This document shows, piece after piece, positions 24,700-33,812 of a stretch of 64,000 nucleotides of DNA. The translations under genes and the position numbers were made by a program. How positions within the stretch are numbered: the first letter of the stretch is position 1; each line of letters starts with the position of its first letter. The stretch spans positions 124,001 through 188,000 of the forward strand of contig JAFEDS010000025.1 in NCBI GenBank assembly GCA_018241505.1, read 5' to 3'. The notes beneath the pieces are model-generated. The model saw nothing but the letters and a program-made list of their open reading frames with translations, had not been told where the DNA came from and did no database searches. Source of the DNA: Pseudomonadota bacterium. GTDB taxonomy: Bacteria > Pseudomonadota > Gammaproteobacteria > Steroidobacterales > Steroidobacteraceae.

Positions 24700-26948
24700 T
24701 GGAACGTCGACCGGAACTCGATGCCAATGGTCAGCGGCTGATTGGTGACAATCCGGGGCCGCCCCGGCAATTCCACTGCAATCGAGCGGTTGTCCGCCAG
24801 GTTGGCATGCTCATTGGTCAGATTCTTGCCCACGAGCGCCACTTCGTTCCGCCCGAACGTCAACGCGCAGCGCGCATCCACAATCGAGTACGGCGAGCGG
24901 GTTCGCGGATTGAACGGATCGTTGTTGGCGCTCTTGCTCTCACCCACATACGAATACGTCAGGTTGTTCACCAGGCTGAAGGTCGAAGTCAGGGGAATCG
25001 TGTACGTCGCCGACGTGTTGGCGGTCCAATCCGGCACCTGGTACACCCGGTCTCCCGGCTGCAATGGCGACTCAGCGCCGCCCGCCCCTGCCTTGGTAAT
25101 CACCGCGTGTTGATAGCCGAGTCCGGCGGAAACATCGAGCCCGTGCAACGGCCGCGCATGAACCTCGAGCTCCGTACCCTCGCTCTTCGCCGCACCGGCG
25201 TTGGTGCGGAACTGGAAGCCGCAACCCAGCAGAATCTGCTGCTGAATATCCTTCCAGTCGATATAGAACACATCGGCATTCACTGTGAGCCGGTTGTCCA
25301 GCCACGCCGTCTTGGTGCCGAGCTCGTAGTTCCACAGGCTGTCGGACTGGTACTTGTGGGTTTGCGCAGTGGTCAAGCCCAACGCCGCCAACTGTGCCGG
25401 ACAGCCAAGCGCTTCCGCCGCGGGAACCGTGGGGACGAGGCCGCCGGGCCGGAAGCCCTTCGCCGCCGTCGCGTAAACCATTGCGTCCTGAGTGAGTTGA
25501 TAGTCGGCCTGGAACTTGGGGTTGACACCCACTTCCGTCTGTGTGGTGGGGGTGTCGAACACCGCGACACCGACGGCAGCACCCTGCTCGGTGCCGCTGG
25601 CTGTGGACTCGATCTCATACCAGCGCGCGCCGCCGGTCAGCTTGAGCTGTTTTGTCACGTTGTAGGACAGCTCGCCGAACACCGCCGGCTCGCGGATGGT
25701 GCTGGGGTAGTTCTGGTAGAAGAACAGGTCCCCCGGATAACCTGACAGGTTGGTCAGCCCGGGAACGATGGTCTGTGGGTAGTACCCGGGAGTCGACTGC
25801 CCGTTGGTTTGCGAGAAGTAGGCACCCAATACAAACTGCAGCGGGCCGCTCAACTGCGAAGCAAAGCGGACTTCCTGCACGAAGCGGTGCAGCGGCTTGA
25901 TTTCAGTGATCTGCGAAAATACGGGCGGCAGGCCGGCCGGATCATAGAAGAACAGGGAGACCACATCCGACTCGTCCTCCCGCTCGACAACCAGGCGGTC
26001 GAAGTAGGATGTGGAGGATACGAGCTCGCCCCACGGCAGGCTGTAATGAATGCCGAGTGAATACAGCGTCCAACGGTCACTGCCGCCTTCGGGGTCGTTG
26101 AACGTTCGAGTCTGCACGAAGTTTGTGGGATGCAGGTTGTCCGGCGTGGCGTCCGCGAACGGAAAGCCGTTGTAGGCGGTTTCCTGGTGAAGAATGCGCG
26201 GTGTGATCGTCAACGAGTCGCCGATCTTCCACAACAGGGATGCGGAGCCGCCCTGCACCACCGAGCGCCCCACGTCCCTCACGGTTGCGAGCCCGCCGGT
26301 GTTGTCCGGGAACTTCCGCTCGAAAAAGCCGGCTTCACGGTCGAAGAAGCCCACCACCCGCAACGCCATCGTGTCGTGGATCAACGGCAGATTCACGACG
26401 CCGTCGGCGACATAGTTCGGTGCGCTGGTGTGGTCGGTCTTGGATAGGCCGCCATGCACGGTGGCGGAGAAGTTGTTGGTGTCCGGCTGGTTGGTCAGCA
26501 AGCGAACCGTGCCGCCCATTGAACGCGCGCCGTACAGAGTGCCCTGCGGCCCGCGCAGGACTTCAATATGGTTGATGTCGACGATACGGGGATCGAGCGA
26601 GTCCGGCAGCGGCGTCTCATCGAGATAGAACCCGGTGGTGTTGTCACCGCTGACGCCGCGAATGGAGATGGTGCGGGAATTGGCCGCCCCGTCACCGGAG
26701 GCGCCGAAGCCGAGATTCGGGACGGAGGTGGCGTAGTCCATGAAGTTCTCTACGGCCCGGTCCTGAAGCTCCTGCGTGCCAAAGGTGGTGATGGACAAGG
26801 GCACCGTCTGAAGGCTTTCCGCCCTCTTTTGCGCCGTCACAACGATCTCGGCAAGCTGATCGCCGTCGCCGGGTACCTCGGCAAACACAGCCGGCAACCA
26901 AGCGATCAACGGTACCGCCACGAGCCAGCGGCCGATGCTCTTATTCAT
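24696..26948 (-). CDS. TonB-dependent receptor (dehydrogenase operon)
   Basis: This 750-residue outer-membrane receptor has a signal peptide (MNKSIGRWLVAVPLIAWLPAVFA), the TonB-box-like LAEIVVTAQKRAESLQTVP, the plug (TISIRGVSGDNTTGFYLDETPL, IEVLRGPQGTLYGARSMGGTVR) and a beta-barrel ending in LTIGIEFRSTFQ. It is the first gene of an operon with the PQQ dehydrogenase and the PEBP. It resembles the large family of sphingomonad/xanthomonad receptors for small organic compounds rather than siderophores. A substrate of the dehydrogenase is the likely cargo. It diverges from the AraC regulator. Confidence 0.93.
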   Translation of the reverse strand: MNKSIGRWLVAVPLIAWLPAVFAEVPGDGDQLAEIVVTAQKRAESLQTVPLSITTFGTQELQDRAVENFMDYATSVPNLGFGASGDGAANSRTISIRGVSGDNTTGFYLDETPLPDSLDPRIVDINHIEVLRGPQGTLYGARSMGGTVRLLTNQPDTNNFSATVHGGLSKTDHTSAPNYVADGVVNLPLIHDTMALRVVGFFDREAGFFERKFPDNTGGLATVRDVGRSVVQGGSASLLWKIGDSLTITPRILHQETAYNGFPFADATPDNLHPTNFVQTRTFNDPEGGSDRWTLYSLGIHYSLPWGELVSSTSYFDRLVVEREDESDVVSLFFYDPAGLPPVFSQITEIKPLHRFVQEVRFASQLSGPLQFVLGAYFSQTNGQSTPGYYPQTIVPGLTNLSGYPGDLFFYQNYPSTIREPAVFGELSYNVTKQLKLTGGARWYEIESTASGTEQGAAVGVAVFDTPTTQTEVGVNPKFQADYQLTQDAMVYATAAKGFRPGGLVPTVPAAEALGCPAQLAALGLTTAQTHKYQSDSLWNYELGTKTAWLDNRLTVNADVFYIDWKDIQQQILLGCGFQFRTNAGAAKSEGTELEVHARPLHGLDVSAGLGYQHAVITKAGAGGAESPLQPGDRVYQVPDWTANTSATYTIPLTSTFSLVNNLTYSYVGESKSANNDPFNPRTRSPYSIVDARCALTFGRNEVALVGKNLTNEHANLADNRSIAVELPGRPRIVTNQPLTIGIEFRSTFQ

Positions 26949-27119
26949 CTGTACGTCCCGTAGGTCGGCGTATGGTCGCCGTTGAGAATTAAGGTAGCCG
27001 GTGATACAACCGGGCTGTTATCCCGATTGCGCAAATATGTGCGTGCTGCGCCGCAAGCGGCCGCAGCGGCTGGCGTTTTTATGCAACAACCCGGTGCCAT
27101 CATTCAAAGTGAGCCCTCG

Positions 27120-28067
27120 ATGAGTCTGCACCCCTGGATCTCCGGGGGACAGTTCACCGACGTCGACGCGCAGGCGGCGCACCTGCACGGTTACGACCAG
27201 CAATACCAGCAGCTCAGTGAAGGCCCGTTTGAAGGCCGCTACCGTTCATTTAACTTTGAGGGCGATCTGGGCATTCATCTCGAGGTCGCGAACCGCGCCC
27301 TCGCCCAGGCCGCCTCGACACCGTCGGGGCGGCTGTCCGTGTGCATGCTGACCGCCGCCTCGGAGGCCTGCACACTGAATGCCGGACATTTCGGCCTGAG
27401 CCAGATCGCACTGTGTCCGGAAGGCCTGGTACTCGAAGGCAAGACCTCCGAAGGTGTCAGCCTTTGTTGTATGGATGTGTCGGCGGAGCTGTTGCCGGCG
27501 CAGGGGCGGGGGTTGAAAGGAGTACGGGTCCTGGAGGATCCGATGCGGTCGAATCAGTTGCGCGATCTGGTGCGCTCGGGCCTGAGCAGCCTGACTTCGC
27601 TGGAGGCGATCGGCCACTACCCGGCCGCCGTGAAGGAATTCAAATCGGCCCTCGGCGACCTGTTGTGGCAGATCGGGATTCAACCCACGCAAAAGGCGGT
27701 CAACCGCGCCAACGGCCACACCAGCGACCGGACCATGCGCATTTTCCGCCGCGCCCGCGATTACATCCACGACGGTCTCGCCGACGGCATCTCCATCGTC
27801 GCACTGTGCGAAGCCATCGGTGTGAGCCGCCGCGCCCTGGAGTTGGTTTTCCGCTCCGCCCTCGGCACCGGACCGGGGCATTACGTGCGCACCCTGCAAC
27901 TCAACGAAGTGCGCCGCGACCTGTTATCCAATCCGGACAGCGATGAGTCCATTGGCGCCATCGCAGCCCGGCACGGCATCTGGCATTGGAGCCGCTTCTC
28001 ACGCGACTACAAGTTGATGTTCGGCGAGCTGCCCTCGCACACTCGCCAGCGTATTGTTGGCTGCTGA
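27120..28067 (+). CDS. AraC-family regulator (EutR-like)
   Basis: This roughly 315-residue protein ends in two AraC-type HTH motifs: GISIVALCEAIGVSRRALELVFRSALG and SIGAIAARHGIWHWSRFSRDYKLMFGELPS. The N-terminal part (FTDVDAQAAHLHGYDQQYQQLSEGPFEGR) is the sensor region seen in EutR-like regulators. I chose the ATG that begins MSLHPWISGG; in-frame ATGs 13 and 46 codons earlier have no ribosome binding site. It is divergent from the receptor-dehydrogenase operon and is its probable activator. A weak inverted repeat, CCGGT-N6-ACCGG at 26998-27013, lies in the spacer. The effector is unknown. Confidence 0.87.
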   Translation: MSLHPWISGGQFTDVDAQAAHLHGYDQQYQQLSEGPFEGRYRSFNFEGDLGIHLEVANRALAQAASTPSGRLSVCMLTAASEACTLNAGHFGLSQIALCPEGLVLEGKTSEGVSLCCMDVSAELLPAQGRGLKGVRVLEDPMRSNQLRDLVRSGLSSLTSLEAIGHYPAAVKEFKSALGDLLWQIGIQPTQKAVNRANGHTSDRTMRIFRRARDYIHDGLADGISIVALCEAIGVSRRALELVFRSALGTGPGHYVRTLQLNEVRRDLLSNPDSDESIGAIAARHGIWHWSRFSRDYKLMFGELPSHTRQRIVGC

Positions 28068-28107
28068 CACAGAGAACCCGGGCTCCGCGCGGCCAGTGCC
28101 GCGCCAA

Positions 28108-29880
28108 TCAATTGGCGGCTACCATCGACCCCTTGTGCTTCTGCTCCTTGATCCAGGCGTTCGTGCGCGAATCCAACAGATCCAATGGCAGCACGCCGCC
28201 ATTCAACATCTCGTCATGGAACGCCTTGATGTCGAACTTGGCCCCCAACTCCTTGTTGGCGCGGTCGCGTAACTCACGGATCTCGAGCTGTCCGAGCTTG
28301 TAAGCCAGGGCCTGCGCGGGCCAGGCGATGTAGCGATCGGTTTCCGCCTGGATGGTGGGCTCATCCACGGCGTCCGCCTTGCGGAAGAAATCGATGACCT
28401 GATCGCGCGTCCAGCCTTTCGCGTGAATGCCCGTGTCCACAACCAAGCGCACGGCGCGGAACAACTCACTGGACAGACGGCCGTAATCGCTGACCGGGTC
28501 CTGGTAGAAACCCACTTCCTTGCCCAGTTGTTCCGAGTACAACGCCCAGCCTTCAATGTAACCCGAGTTACCGCCGTGCTTACGGAACTTCGGCAGGTTA
28601 GTCAGTTTCTGTGCCACTGACAGTTGCATGTGATGCCCTGGAACACCTTCGTGATACGCAGTCGCCTCATCGTCAACGAGCGAGCGGTGCTCGGCATTGG
28701 CGACGGCGACGACCACACGCCCCGGCCGTTTGCCATCCGGTGTGCCGGTCTGATAGTGAGTGGCATTCCCCGGCTCGAAATCCGGCATGGGCTCAACAGT
28801 TACCGGGGATCCGGGAATGAAGCCGAACAGGTTCGGAAGCTTCGGCTCCATTTGCGCAATGTACTTGCGAAAGTCGCCGACAATCACCTCCGCCGAGGCC
28901 GGACGATACTGCGGGTTGTTTTTGATGGCGGCGCGAAAGGCTTCGAGGTCCGCAAAGCCGGCCTTATGGGCGATCGCCAACATCTCGGCCTGGATACGCT
29001 CTATCTCGTGCAGACCGATCTGGTGAATCTCCTCCGGTGTGAGCTTGCTGAGCGTCGTGCGGCTGCGAATGTTGTTCAGGTAGCGCTTCTCGCCCCCGGG
29101 AAGTGAAGTCACCGAGAGCGTCGTCCGGCCGAACGGCGCGTACTGCTCCGCCACGAAGGCGGCGAATGACAGATACGACGGCAACACTTCATTGACCACC
29201 GTCTCCGAAATCACCCGGGTGAGCCGCTGCCGCTCTTCCGCGGAGATGCCGGCCGGATACTTCCTCGTCGGCAACAGAAACGGATCGGCCGCAATCACGC
29301 CCATGCACTGCGCAGGCACCTTCTCCAACAGGAAGCGCACGGGCATGAGCCCGTCGCCCTTACCTGCCCTTAACACTTCTTCAGTTTGCGAAAACACCCG
29401 CGGAATCTGGTGAAGGCGCGCGATGTAATCCTCGTACTGTTTCAACGTATCGAACGGGACTGCCAGAGGCAGGTCGGCCAGGTGCGTATGCGGCCCGCTC
29501 ATCTGATTCACGGGCATTTCATATTCCTTGAAGTCGTAGTCCGCGATGCGCTGCTCCAGCAGCCGCTGCATCACCTTGTGCGACAGGACGTCCTGCTCGC
29601 CGAATCCCGAAGTTGAGATGGCTTTCAGGCGCTGCAGAAACGCCTCGTCGCGGTCGTGCTGCGCGTTGGTGGCCGACAAGGACACATCGTTCAACTGGTC
29701 GTTGTAGCGATAGTCGCCGTAGGCGGTGGCCGTTTCCGGATGCGCCTCGAGGTCCGACTCGTACTGCTCGTCAAATAACGCGTTCTGCGCGGCCAGACGG
29801 TCCGCCAGCGAATTCGCGGCCAGGGCGCCGCTGCAAAGCGACCAGGCCAAAAGTCCCATCAGTATGTGTTGGTTTCGCAT
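28108..29880 (-). CDS. DUF885 family secreted metallopeptidase-like protein
   Basis: This 590-residue protein begins with a signal peptide (MRNQHILMGLLAWSLCSGALA) and belongs to DUF885. The likely zinc site is the gluzincin-like AYHEGVPGHHMQ, followed by YIEGWALYSEQLG, both highly conserved in the family. It is probably a periplasmic peptidase. It begins four bases after the proline-iminopeptidase-like gene ends, so the two are co-transcribed and may together degrade peptides. The specificity is not known. Confidence 0.88.
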   Translation of the reverse strand: MRNQHILMGLLAWSLCSGALAANSLADRLAAQNALFDEQYESDLEAHPETATAYGDYRYNDQLNDVSLSATNAQHDRDEAFLQRLKAISTSGFGEQDVLSHKVMQRLLEQRIADYDFKEYEMPVNQMSGPHTHLADLPLAVPFDTLKQYEDYIARLHQIPRVFSQTEEVLRAGKGDGLMPVRFLLEKVPAQCMGVIAADPFLLPTRKYPAGISAEERQRLTRVISETVVNEVLPSYLSFAAFVAEQYAPFGRTTLSVTSLPGGEKRYLNNIRSRTTLSKLTPEEIHQIGLHEIERIQAEMLAIAHKAGFADLEAFRAAIKNNPQYRPASAEVIVGDFRKYIAQMEPKLPNLFGFIPGSPVTVEPMPDFEPGNATHYQTGTPDGKRPGRVVVAVANAEHRSLVDDEATAYHEGVPGHHMQLSVAQKLTNLPKFRKHGGNSGYIEGWALYSEQLGKEVGFYQDPVSDYGRLSSELFRAVRLVVDTGIHAKGWTRDQVIDFFRKADAVDEPTIQAETDRYIAWPAQALAYKLGQLEIRELRDRANKELGAKFDIKAFHDEMLNGGVLPLDLLDSRTNAWIKEQKHKGSMVAAN

Positions 29881-29884
29881 GTGC

Positions 29885-30850
29885 CTACTTCAGAAATTGT
29901 TCAACGGCTGCCTGGAATGATACGCGCTGGTCCACGAACGTCATGTGCCCGCTGTGCGGCAGGATGGTCAGCTTCGAGCCCGCGATCCTCGCGTGCATGT
30001 CCTGAGACAGGCTCGGATCGCATTCATCGTGCTCGCCCACCAGCAGCAAGGTCGGTACTTTGATGGATGACAGGCGGTCCGCGTACTCCACCGATTTCAG
30101 GTTGCCGTCAATTATGAACTCTCCGTGCGAACCCCACATCTCGCGGTAGACATCCCAGTCAGTGCCACTTTGCAGCGGATCATAAGCAGGGTCAGGTTTG
30201 TTGACATAAATATAGGGGAAATAACCTTCACCCCAAGCCGCGGTCATATAGTCGGCGCTGTAGCGATGCCGCTCAAAGGGCTTGCCCTTGCCATACAGGC
30301 CCGCCGCTTCCAACTTCTCGAGCCGCGCGCGCAACTCCGCCGGCATGTTCGCTTTCATTTTGCGAAACACCGCGTTCATGGCGCTCGTCGAATGAAACGT
30401 GCTGGCGAGAATCAGGTGCGTGAGGTGTTGCTGGTATTTCAACGCATAGGCCTGGGCCAGCACACCGCCAAACGAATGACCGAGCAGATCGATGTTACCG
30501 AGCTGCAGCGCCTGGCGCACCGACTCGACATCTTCGACCATTGCTTCCACCGTGTAGTGGGAGGAATCCTCCAGCTTCTCGGACCGGCCCGAGCCGCGCT
30601 CGTCAATGAAAACCACTTTGTGGTGACGCGCCAGGGGCAGCAGGTAGGGCAGGAAATAATCATGGGATGCGCCGGGGCCACCGTGCAGCAGCACGAGCGG
30701 CGGACCGCTGCCCAGGGTCTTGGTGTAAATCAGCACGCCGTTGGCATCGACGAACTGTTCCTGGACGGGATACACGCTCGGTGCGGCGCCCCCGCTGGAT
30801 GACACCAGGCCTGCGCAAAGAGCGAACACAACACTGAGCACGAATCGCAT
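29885..30850 (-). CDS. Secreted proline-iminopeptidase-like alpha/beta hydrolase (S33)
   Basis: This 321-residue protein has a signal peptide (MRFVLSVVFALCAGLVSSSGG) and an S33 alpha/beta hydrolase fold. Seen are the oxyanion motif VLLHGGPGASHDYF, FIDERGSGRSEK, nucleophile elbow LLGHSFGGVLAQAYA, acid in VGEHDECDP and histidine in LPHSGHMTF. Family members remove N-terminal proline or act on similar small amides; export to the periplasm fits the exported DUF885 partner encoded four bases downstream. Confidence 0.88.
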   Translation of the reverse strand: MRFVLSVVFALCAGLVSSSGGAAPSVYPVQEQFVDANGVLIYTKTLGSGPPLVLLHGGPGASHDYFLPYLLPLARHHKVVFIDERGSGRSEKLEDSSHYTVEAMVEDVESVRQALQLGNIDLLGHSFGGVLAQAYALKYQQHLTHLILASTFHSTSAMNAVFRKMKANMPAELRARLEKLEAAGLYGKGKPFERHRYSADYMTAAWGEGYFPYIYVNKPDPAYDPLQSGTDWDVYREMWGSHGEFIIDGNLKSVEYADRLSSIKVPTLLLVGEHDECDPSLSQDMHARIAGSKLTILPHSGHMTFVDQRVSFQAAVEQFLK

Positions 30851-30984
30851 CGATCACCCCTCCCTAGTTGTGGAAATTTCAGTCCATCATAGCCGGCAAC
30901 GACGGCTCCGGGCCCCTACTGGGCCAACGAGAATAGGGCTGAGTGGACCTAAACCCGCTCCCGGCAGGGAACTAAGGTGACACT

Positions 30985-31491
30985 ATGAACACGACCCCCT
31001 CGATCCCCGCGTCAGTGACCGGTCACCCGCTCACCGGCCTCGGCCTGGTGCTCGCCGGCGGCCTGCTAGGCGGCGCCGGCGATCTTGCCTTTGCCTTCCT
31101 GTATTACGCCCCCGCGGGCGCGACTCCGATCCGCATCCTGCAAGGCATTGCCAGTGGCGTACTGGGCCAAGGGTCGTTCCAGATGGGTCTGGAAAGTGCG
31201 GCCCTTGGCGCTTTTTTCCACTTCTTTATCAGCGTGTGCGCAGCCTTCGTGTTCTTCCTGGTCAGCACGAAGTTTTCCTTCCTCACCCGCCGCTGGCTCA
31301 TATCCGCCCTGATCTTCGGGGTGCTGATGTTCCTCGCCATGCGGCTGGTGGTGGTGCCGTTGTCGGCCGTGAAAGCCGGTCACATGAAAATCAGCAGCAT
31401 CATTGGCGAGCTGTGCTCGCACATGATCCTGTTCGCAATCCCGATCGCCTACGCGGCCTCTCGCGCCGCCGCCCGACGCCGGGCGAACTGA
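30985..31491 (+). CDS. Four-helix inner-membrane protein, unknown function
   Basis: I do not recognise a characterised family. The 168-residue protein shows four hydrophobic segments: GLVLAGGLLGGAGDLAFAFL, ALGAFFHFFISVCAAFVFFL, LISALIFGVLMFLAMRLVVV and ELCSHMILFAIPIAYAASRA, ending in a basic tail. It is flanked by the divergent peptidase operon and by the DUF1016 gene 62 bases downstream, with no sign of functional linkage. Coding character is good and the length fits small conserved membrane proteins of proteobacteria. Confidence 0.75.
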   Translation: MNTTPSIPASVTGHPLTGLGLVLAGGLLGGAGDLAFAFLYYAPAGATPIRILQGIASGVLGQGSFQMGLESAALGAFFHFFISVCAAFVFFLVSTKFSFLTRRWLISALIFGVLMFLAMRLVVVPLSAVKAGHMKISSIIGELCSHMILFAIPIAYAASRAAARRRAN

Positions 31492-31553
31492 CTCGGGCAT
31501 ACCTTCGACTACAGTCGGTTGAGCCGTCCTGGGTTGACCGCGCACAGTTGTGC

Positions 31554-32642
31554 ATGAACGGCCGACCTTCTGAAAGCTCGCTGATTGCAGGGGCAGCCGA
31601 TGCGCTTCTTGGGCGAATCGTCTCTATATTGGAAAGCGCGCGCGGACAAGTTGTACGGGCCGTCAACCAGGCCATGGTCTCGGCCTACTGGTATATTGGC
31701 CGGGAAATCGTCGAAGCGCTTCAGAGCGGCAACGAGCGGGCGCCCTACGGCAAAGCACTGATCCAATGCCTCGCCGAGCAATTGACCGGGCGATACGGCA
31801 AAGGCTTCTCCGCGACCAATCTCGGCTATTTTCGGCAGTTCTATTTGGCCTATCGGGATCGAATTCCCCACCCACTGGGTGGGGAATTACCGGCGGCCTT
31901 CCATCCGGACCTACCGTGGTCACACTACCGCGCGTTGATCCGGGTAAATGACCCCGACGCGCGCCGCTTCTACGAGATCGAAGCCGTTCGGGCAAATTGG
32001 TCACGACGCGACCTCGAGCGGCAGATCAGCAGCCTCCACTACCAGCGACTACTGGCGAGCTTCGATAGACCCAGCACAATGCATTTCAGCCATCAAGCTC
32101 CACAGACGCCCCGGCCAGTCGACGTGCTCAGGGATCCTTACGTGCTCGAATTTCTAGATCTGCCCTGCACACCGCAGCTTCATGAAAGCGAGCTCGAAGA
32201 CGCCATCATCTCCCGGCTCCAGTCCTTTTTGTTGGAATTGGGACGCGGTTTTGCGTTCGTGGCTCGTCAACAACGCTTGCGTTTTGCTGACAAGGACTTC
32301 TACATCGACCTCGTCTTCTATAACTACCAGCTCAAGTGCATTGTGCTGGTGGATCTGAAAATTGGCGAGCTTACTCACCAGGACATTGGCCAAATGGATG
32401 GATATGTTCGGATGTATGAGGACAGACACCGCCGGGAAGGAGACAATCCGACGATCGGACTGATCCTGTGCTCCGAGAAGAATGCAGCGATAGCCCGTTA
32501 TTCGGTCTTGCACGAGAGCCAGCAACTGTTCGCCTCGCGCTACCGATTCACGCTGCCGAGCGAAGAAGACTTAAGCGCGGAGTTGATCCGCGAGCGGGCG
32601 CTCATTGAAGACCGGATCGACAGTCCTCGAACTCTGGTCTGA
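31554..32642 (+). CDS. DUF1016 (YhcG/PDDEXK) nuclease family protein
   Basis: This 362-residue protein has an N-terminal DUF1016 helical part (VNQAMVSAYWYIGREIVEALQ, KGFSATNLGYFRQFYLAY, LPWSHYRALIRV, WSRRDLERQISSLHYQRLL) and a C-terminal PD-(D/E)xK-like nuclease core (FYIDLVFYNYQLKCIVLVDLK, DIGQMDGYVRMYE, PTIGLILCSEKNAAIARYS). Relatives occur alone or near restriction and phage genes; their role is unresolved. No restriction or recombination gene lies nearby. The ATG has no clear ribosome binding site, and the frame is open upstream, so the start is uncertain. Confidence 0.85.
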   Translation: MNGRPSESSLIAGAADALLGRIVSILESARGQVVRAVNQAMVSAYWYIGREIVEALQSGNERAPYGKALIQCLAEQLTGRYGKGFSATNLGYFRQFYLAYRDRIPHPLGGELPAAFHPDLPWSHYRALIRVNDPDARRFYEIEAVRANWSRRDLERQISSLHYQRLLASFDRPSTMHFSHQAPQTPRPVDVLRDPYVLEFLDLPCTPQLHESELEDAIISRLQSFLLELGRGFAFVARQQRLRFADKDFYIDLVFYNYQLKCIVLVDLKIGELTHQDIGQMDGYVRMYEDRHRREGDNPTIGLILCSEKNAAIARYSVLHESQQLFASRYRFTLPSEEDLSAELIRERALIEDRIDSPRTLV

Positions 32643-32685
32643 AATTTCCCCGTTAGCCTGAGCGCAGCAGCCGCGAGCCTCTAGA

Positions 32686-33768
32686 ATGGCTCGCATGACA
32701 ACGTTCTGGTCCAAGCTGATTCCCGTCCTGGGGGTACTCGTACTGGCGGCCGCAATGGTGCTGCCCATGAATGCCCTCGTGGCCTCGATATGTTTGCTCA
32801 CTCTCACAGGCGCGGTGGTCAGTGCCGTGCACAACGCCGAGGTAGTCGCGCATAGAGTGGGAGAGCCGTTCGGTACCCTGGTACTCGCCGTTGCGGTCAC
32901 GATCATCGAAGTCGCCCTGATCGTCTCTATCATGCTGTCAGGCGACGCGGCGGAAACAGCCGTCGTCCCGCGGGACACGGTGTTCGCGGCCATCATGATC
33001 ATCTGCAACGGCCTGATCGGCCTGTGCCTGCTGATTGGTGGCATCCGCTATCGGGAGCAATCTTTCAACGCCGGCGGTGCCAACGTGGCCCTGGCAACAC
33101 TCATCGCTCTCACGACCCTGTCACTGGTCCTGCCCGCTTTCACCACCACCTCCGCCGGTCCGACCTACTCCACCTCGCAGTTGTCGTTCGCGGCCATCGC
33201 CTCACTGGTGCTCTGGGGCACGTTTGTTTTTGTCCAGACCATTCGCCACCGCGATTATTTTCTGCCGGTGTCTGACCGTGACAACGAAAACATCCATGCC
33301 ACGCCGCCCACGAACCGCGACGCGTGGGTGAGCTTCGGCTTTCTCAATCTCGGGCTCGTGGTGGTGGTAGGGCTGGCGAAGATGCTCTCGCCGAGCATTG
33401 AAGCCGCGGTGGTGGCCGTTGGCGCACCGCAAGCCACCATCGGCGTGCTCATTGCGGTGTTGGTTCTGTTGCCCGAGACCACGGCGGCCATCCGCGCCGC
33501 CAGGGCCAACCGCCTGCAGACCAGTCTCAACCTGGCACTGGGCTCGGCGCTGGCCAGCATCGGCTTGACGATTCCAGCGGTTGCCCTGACCTCCCTGTTG
33601 CTCGGAACGCCGCTGCAACTCGGCCTGCAGGCTAAAGACCTGGTACTTTTGACTCTGACGTTCCTGGTGACGTCGATTACGCTGGTCACCGGCCGAACTT
33701 CGGTGATGCAAGGCGCGATTCACGTTGTTATCTTCGCCGCATTCCTGTTTCTGACGCTGATTCCGTGA
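32686..33768 (+). CDS. ChaA/CAX-type calcium (sodium)/proton antiporter
   Basis: This 360-residue inner-membrane protein has about eleven hydrophobic segments and the two alpha-repeat motifs of the CaCA superfamily: GEPFGTLVLAVAVTIIEVAL in the N-terminal half and LLPETTAAIRAARANRLQTS plus LALGSALASIGLTIPAVAL in the second. The wording matches ChaA proteins, which export Ca2+ or Na+ in exchange for protons under salt or alkaline stress. The ATG at 32695 is an equally possible start. The stop codon lies in an 18-base perfect palindrome. Confidence 0.9.
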   Translation: MARMTTFWSKLIPVLGVLVLAAAMVLPMNALVASICLLTLTGAVVSAVHNAEVVAHRVGEPFGTLVLAVAVTIIEVALIVSIMLSGDAAETAVVPRDTVFAAIMIICNGLIGLCLLIGGIRYREQSFNAGGANVALATLIALTTLSLVLPAFTTTSAGPTYSTSQLSFAAIASLVLWGTFVFVQTIRHRDYFLPVSDRDNENIHATPPTNRDAWVSFGFLNLGLVVVVGLAKMLSPSIEAAVVAVGAPQATIGVLIAVLVLLPETTAAIRAARANRLQTSLNLALGSALASIGLTIPAVALTSLLLGTPLQLGLQAKDLVLLTLTFLVTSITLVTGRTSVMQGAIHVVIFAAFLFLTLIP

Positions 33769-33780
33769 GGGCCCTCACGG
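33763..33780. repeat. 18-base perfect palindrome at the antiporter stop codon
   Basis: CCGTGAGGGCCCTCACGG is a perfect palindrome that includes the antiporter TGA. It has no loop and no T-run, so it is not a standard terminator. It may be a protein-binding site for the downstream gene or chance; nothing here decides. Confidence 0.5.
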
Positions 33781-33812
33781 GGCACTATCCTTGAACGCCT
33801 TACGATCACGCA

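Noticed and set aside
31554-32642. DUF1016 nuclease gene as sign of a restriction or phage defence island
   Set aside because: Neighbours are ordinary membrane and ion-transport genes; no methylase, integrase or specificity subunit is present.
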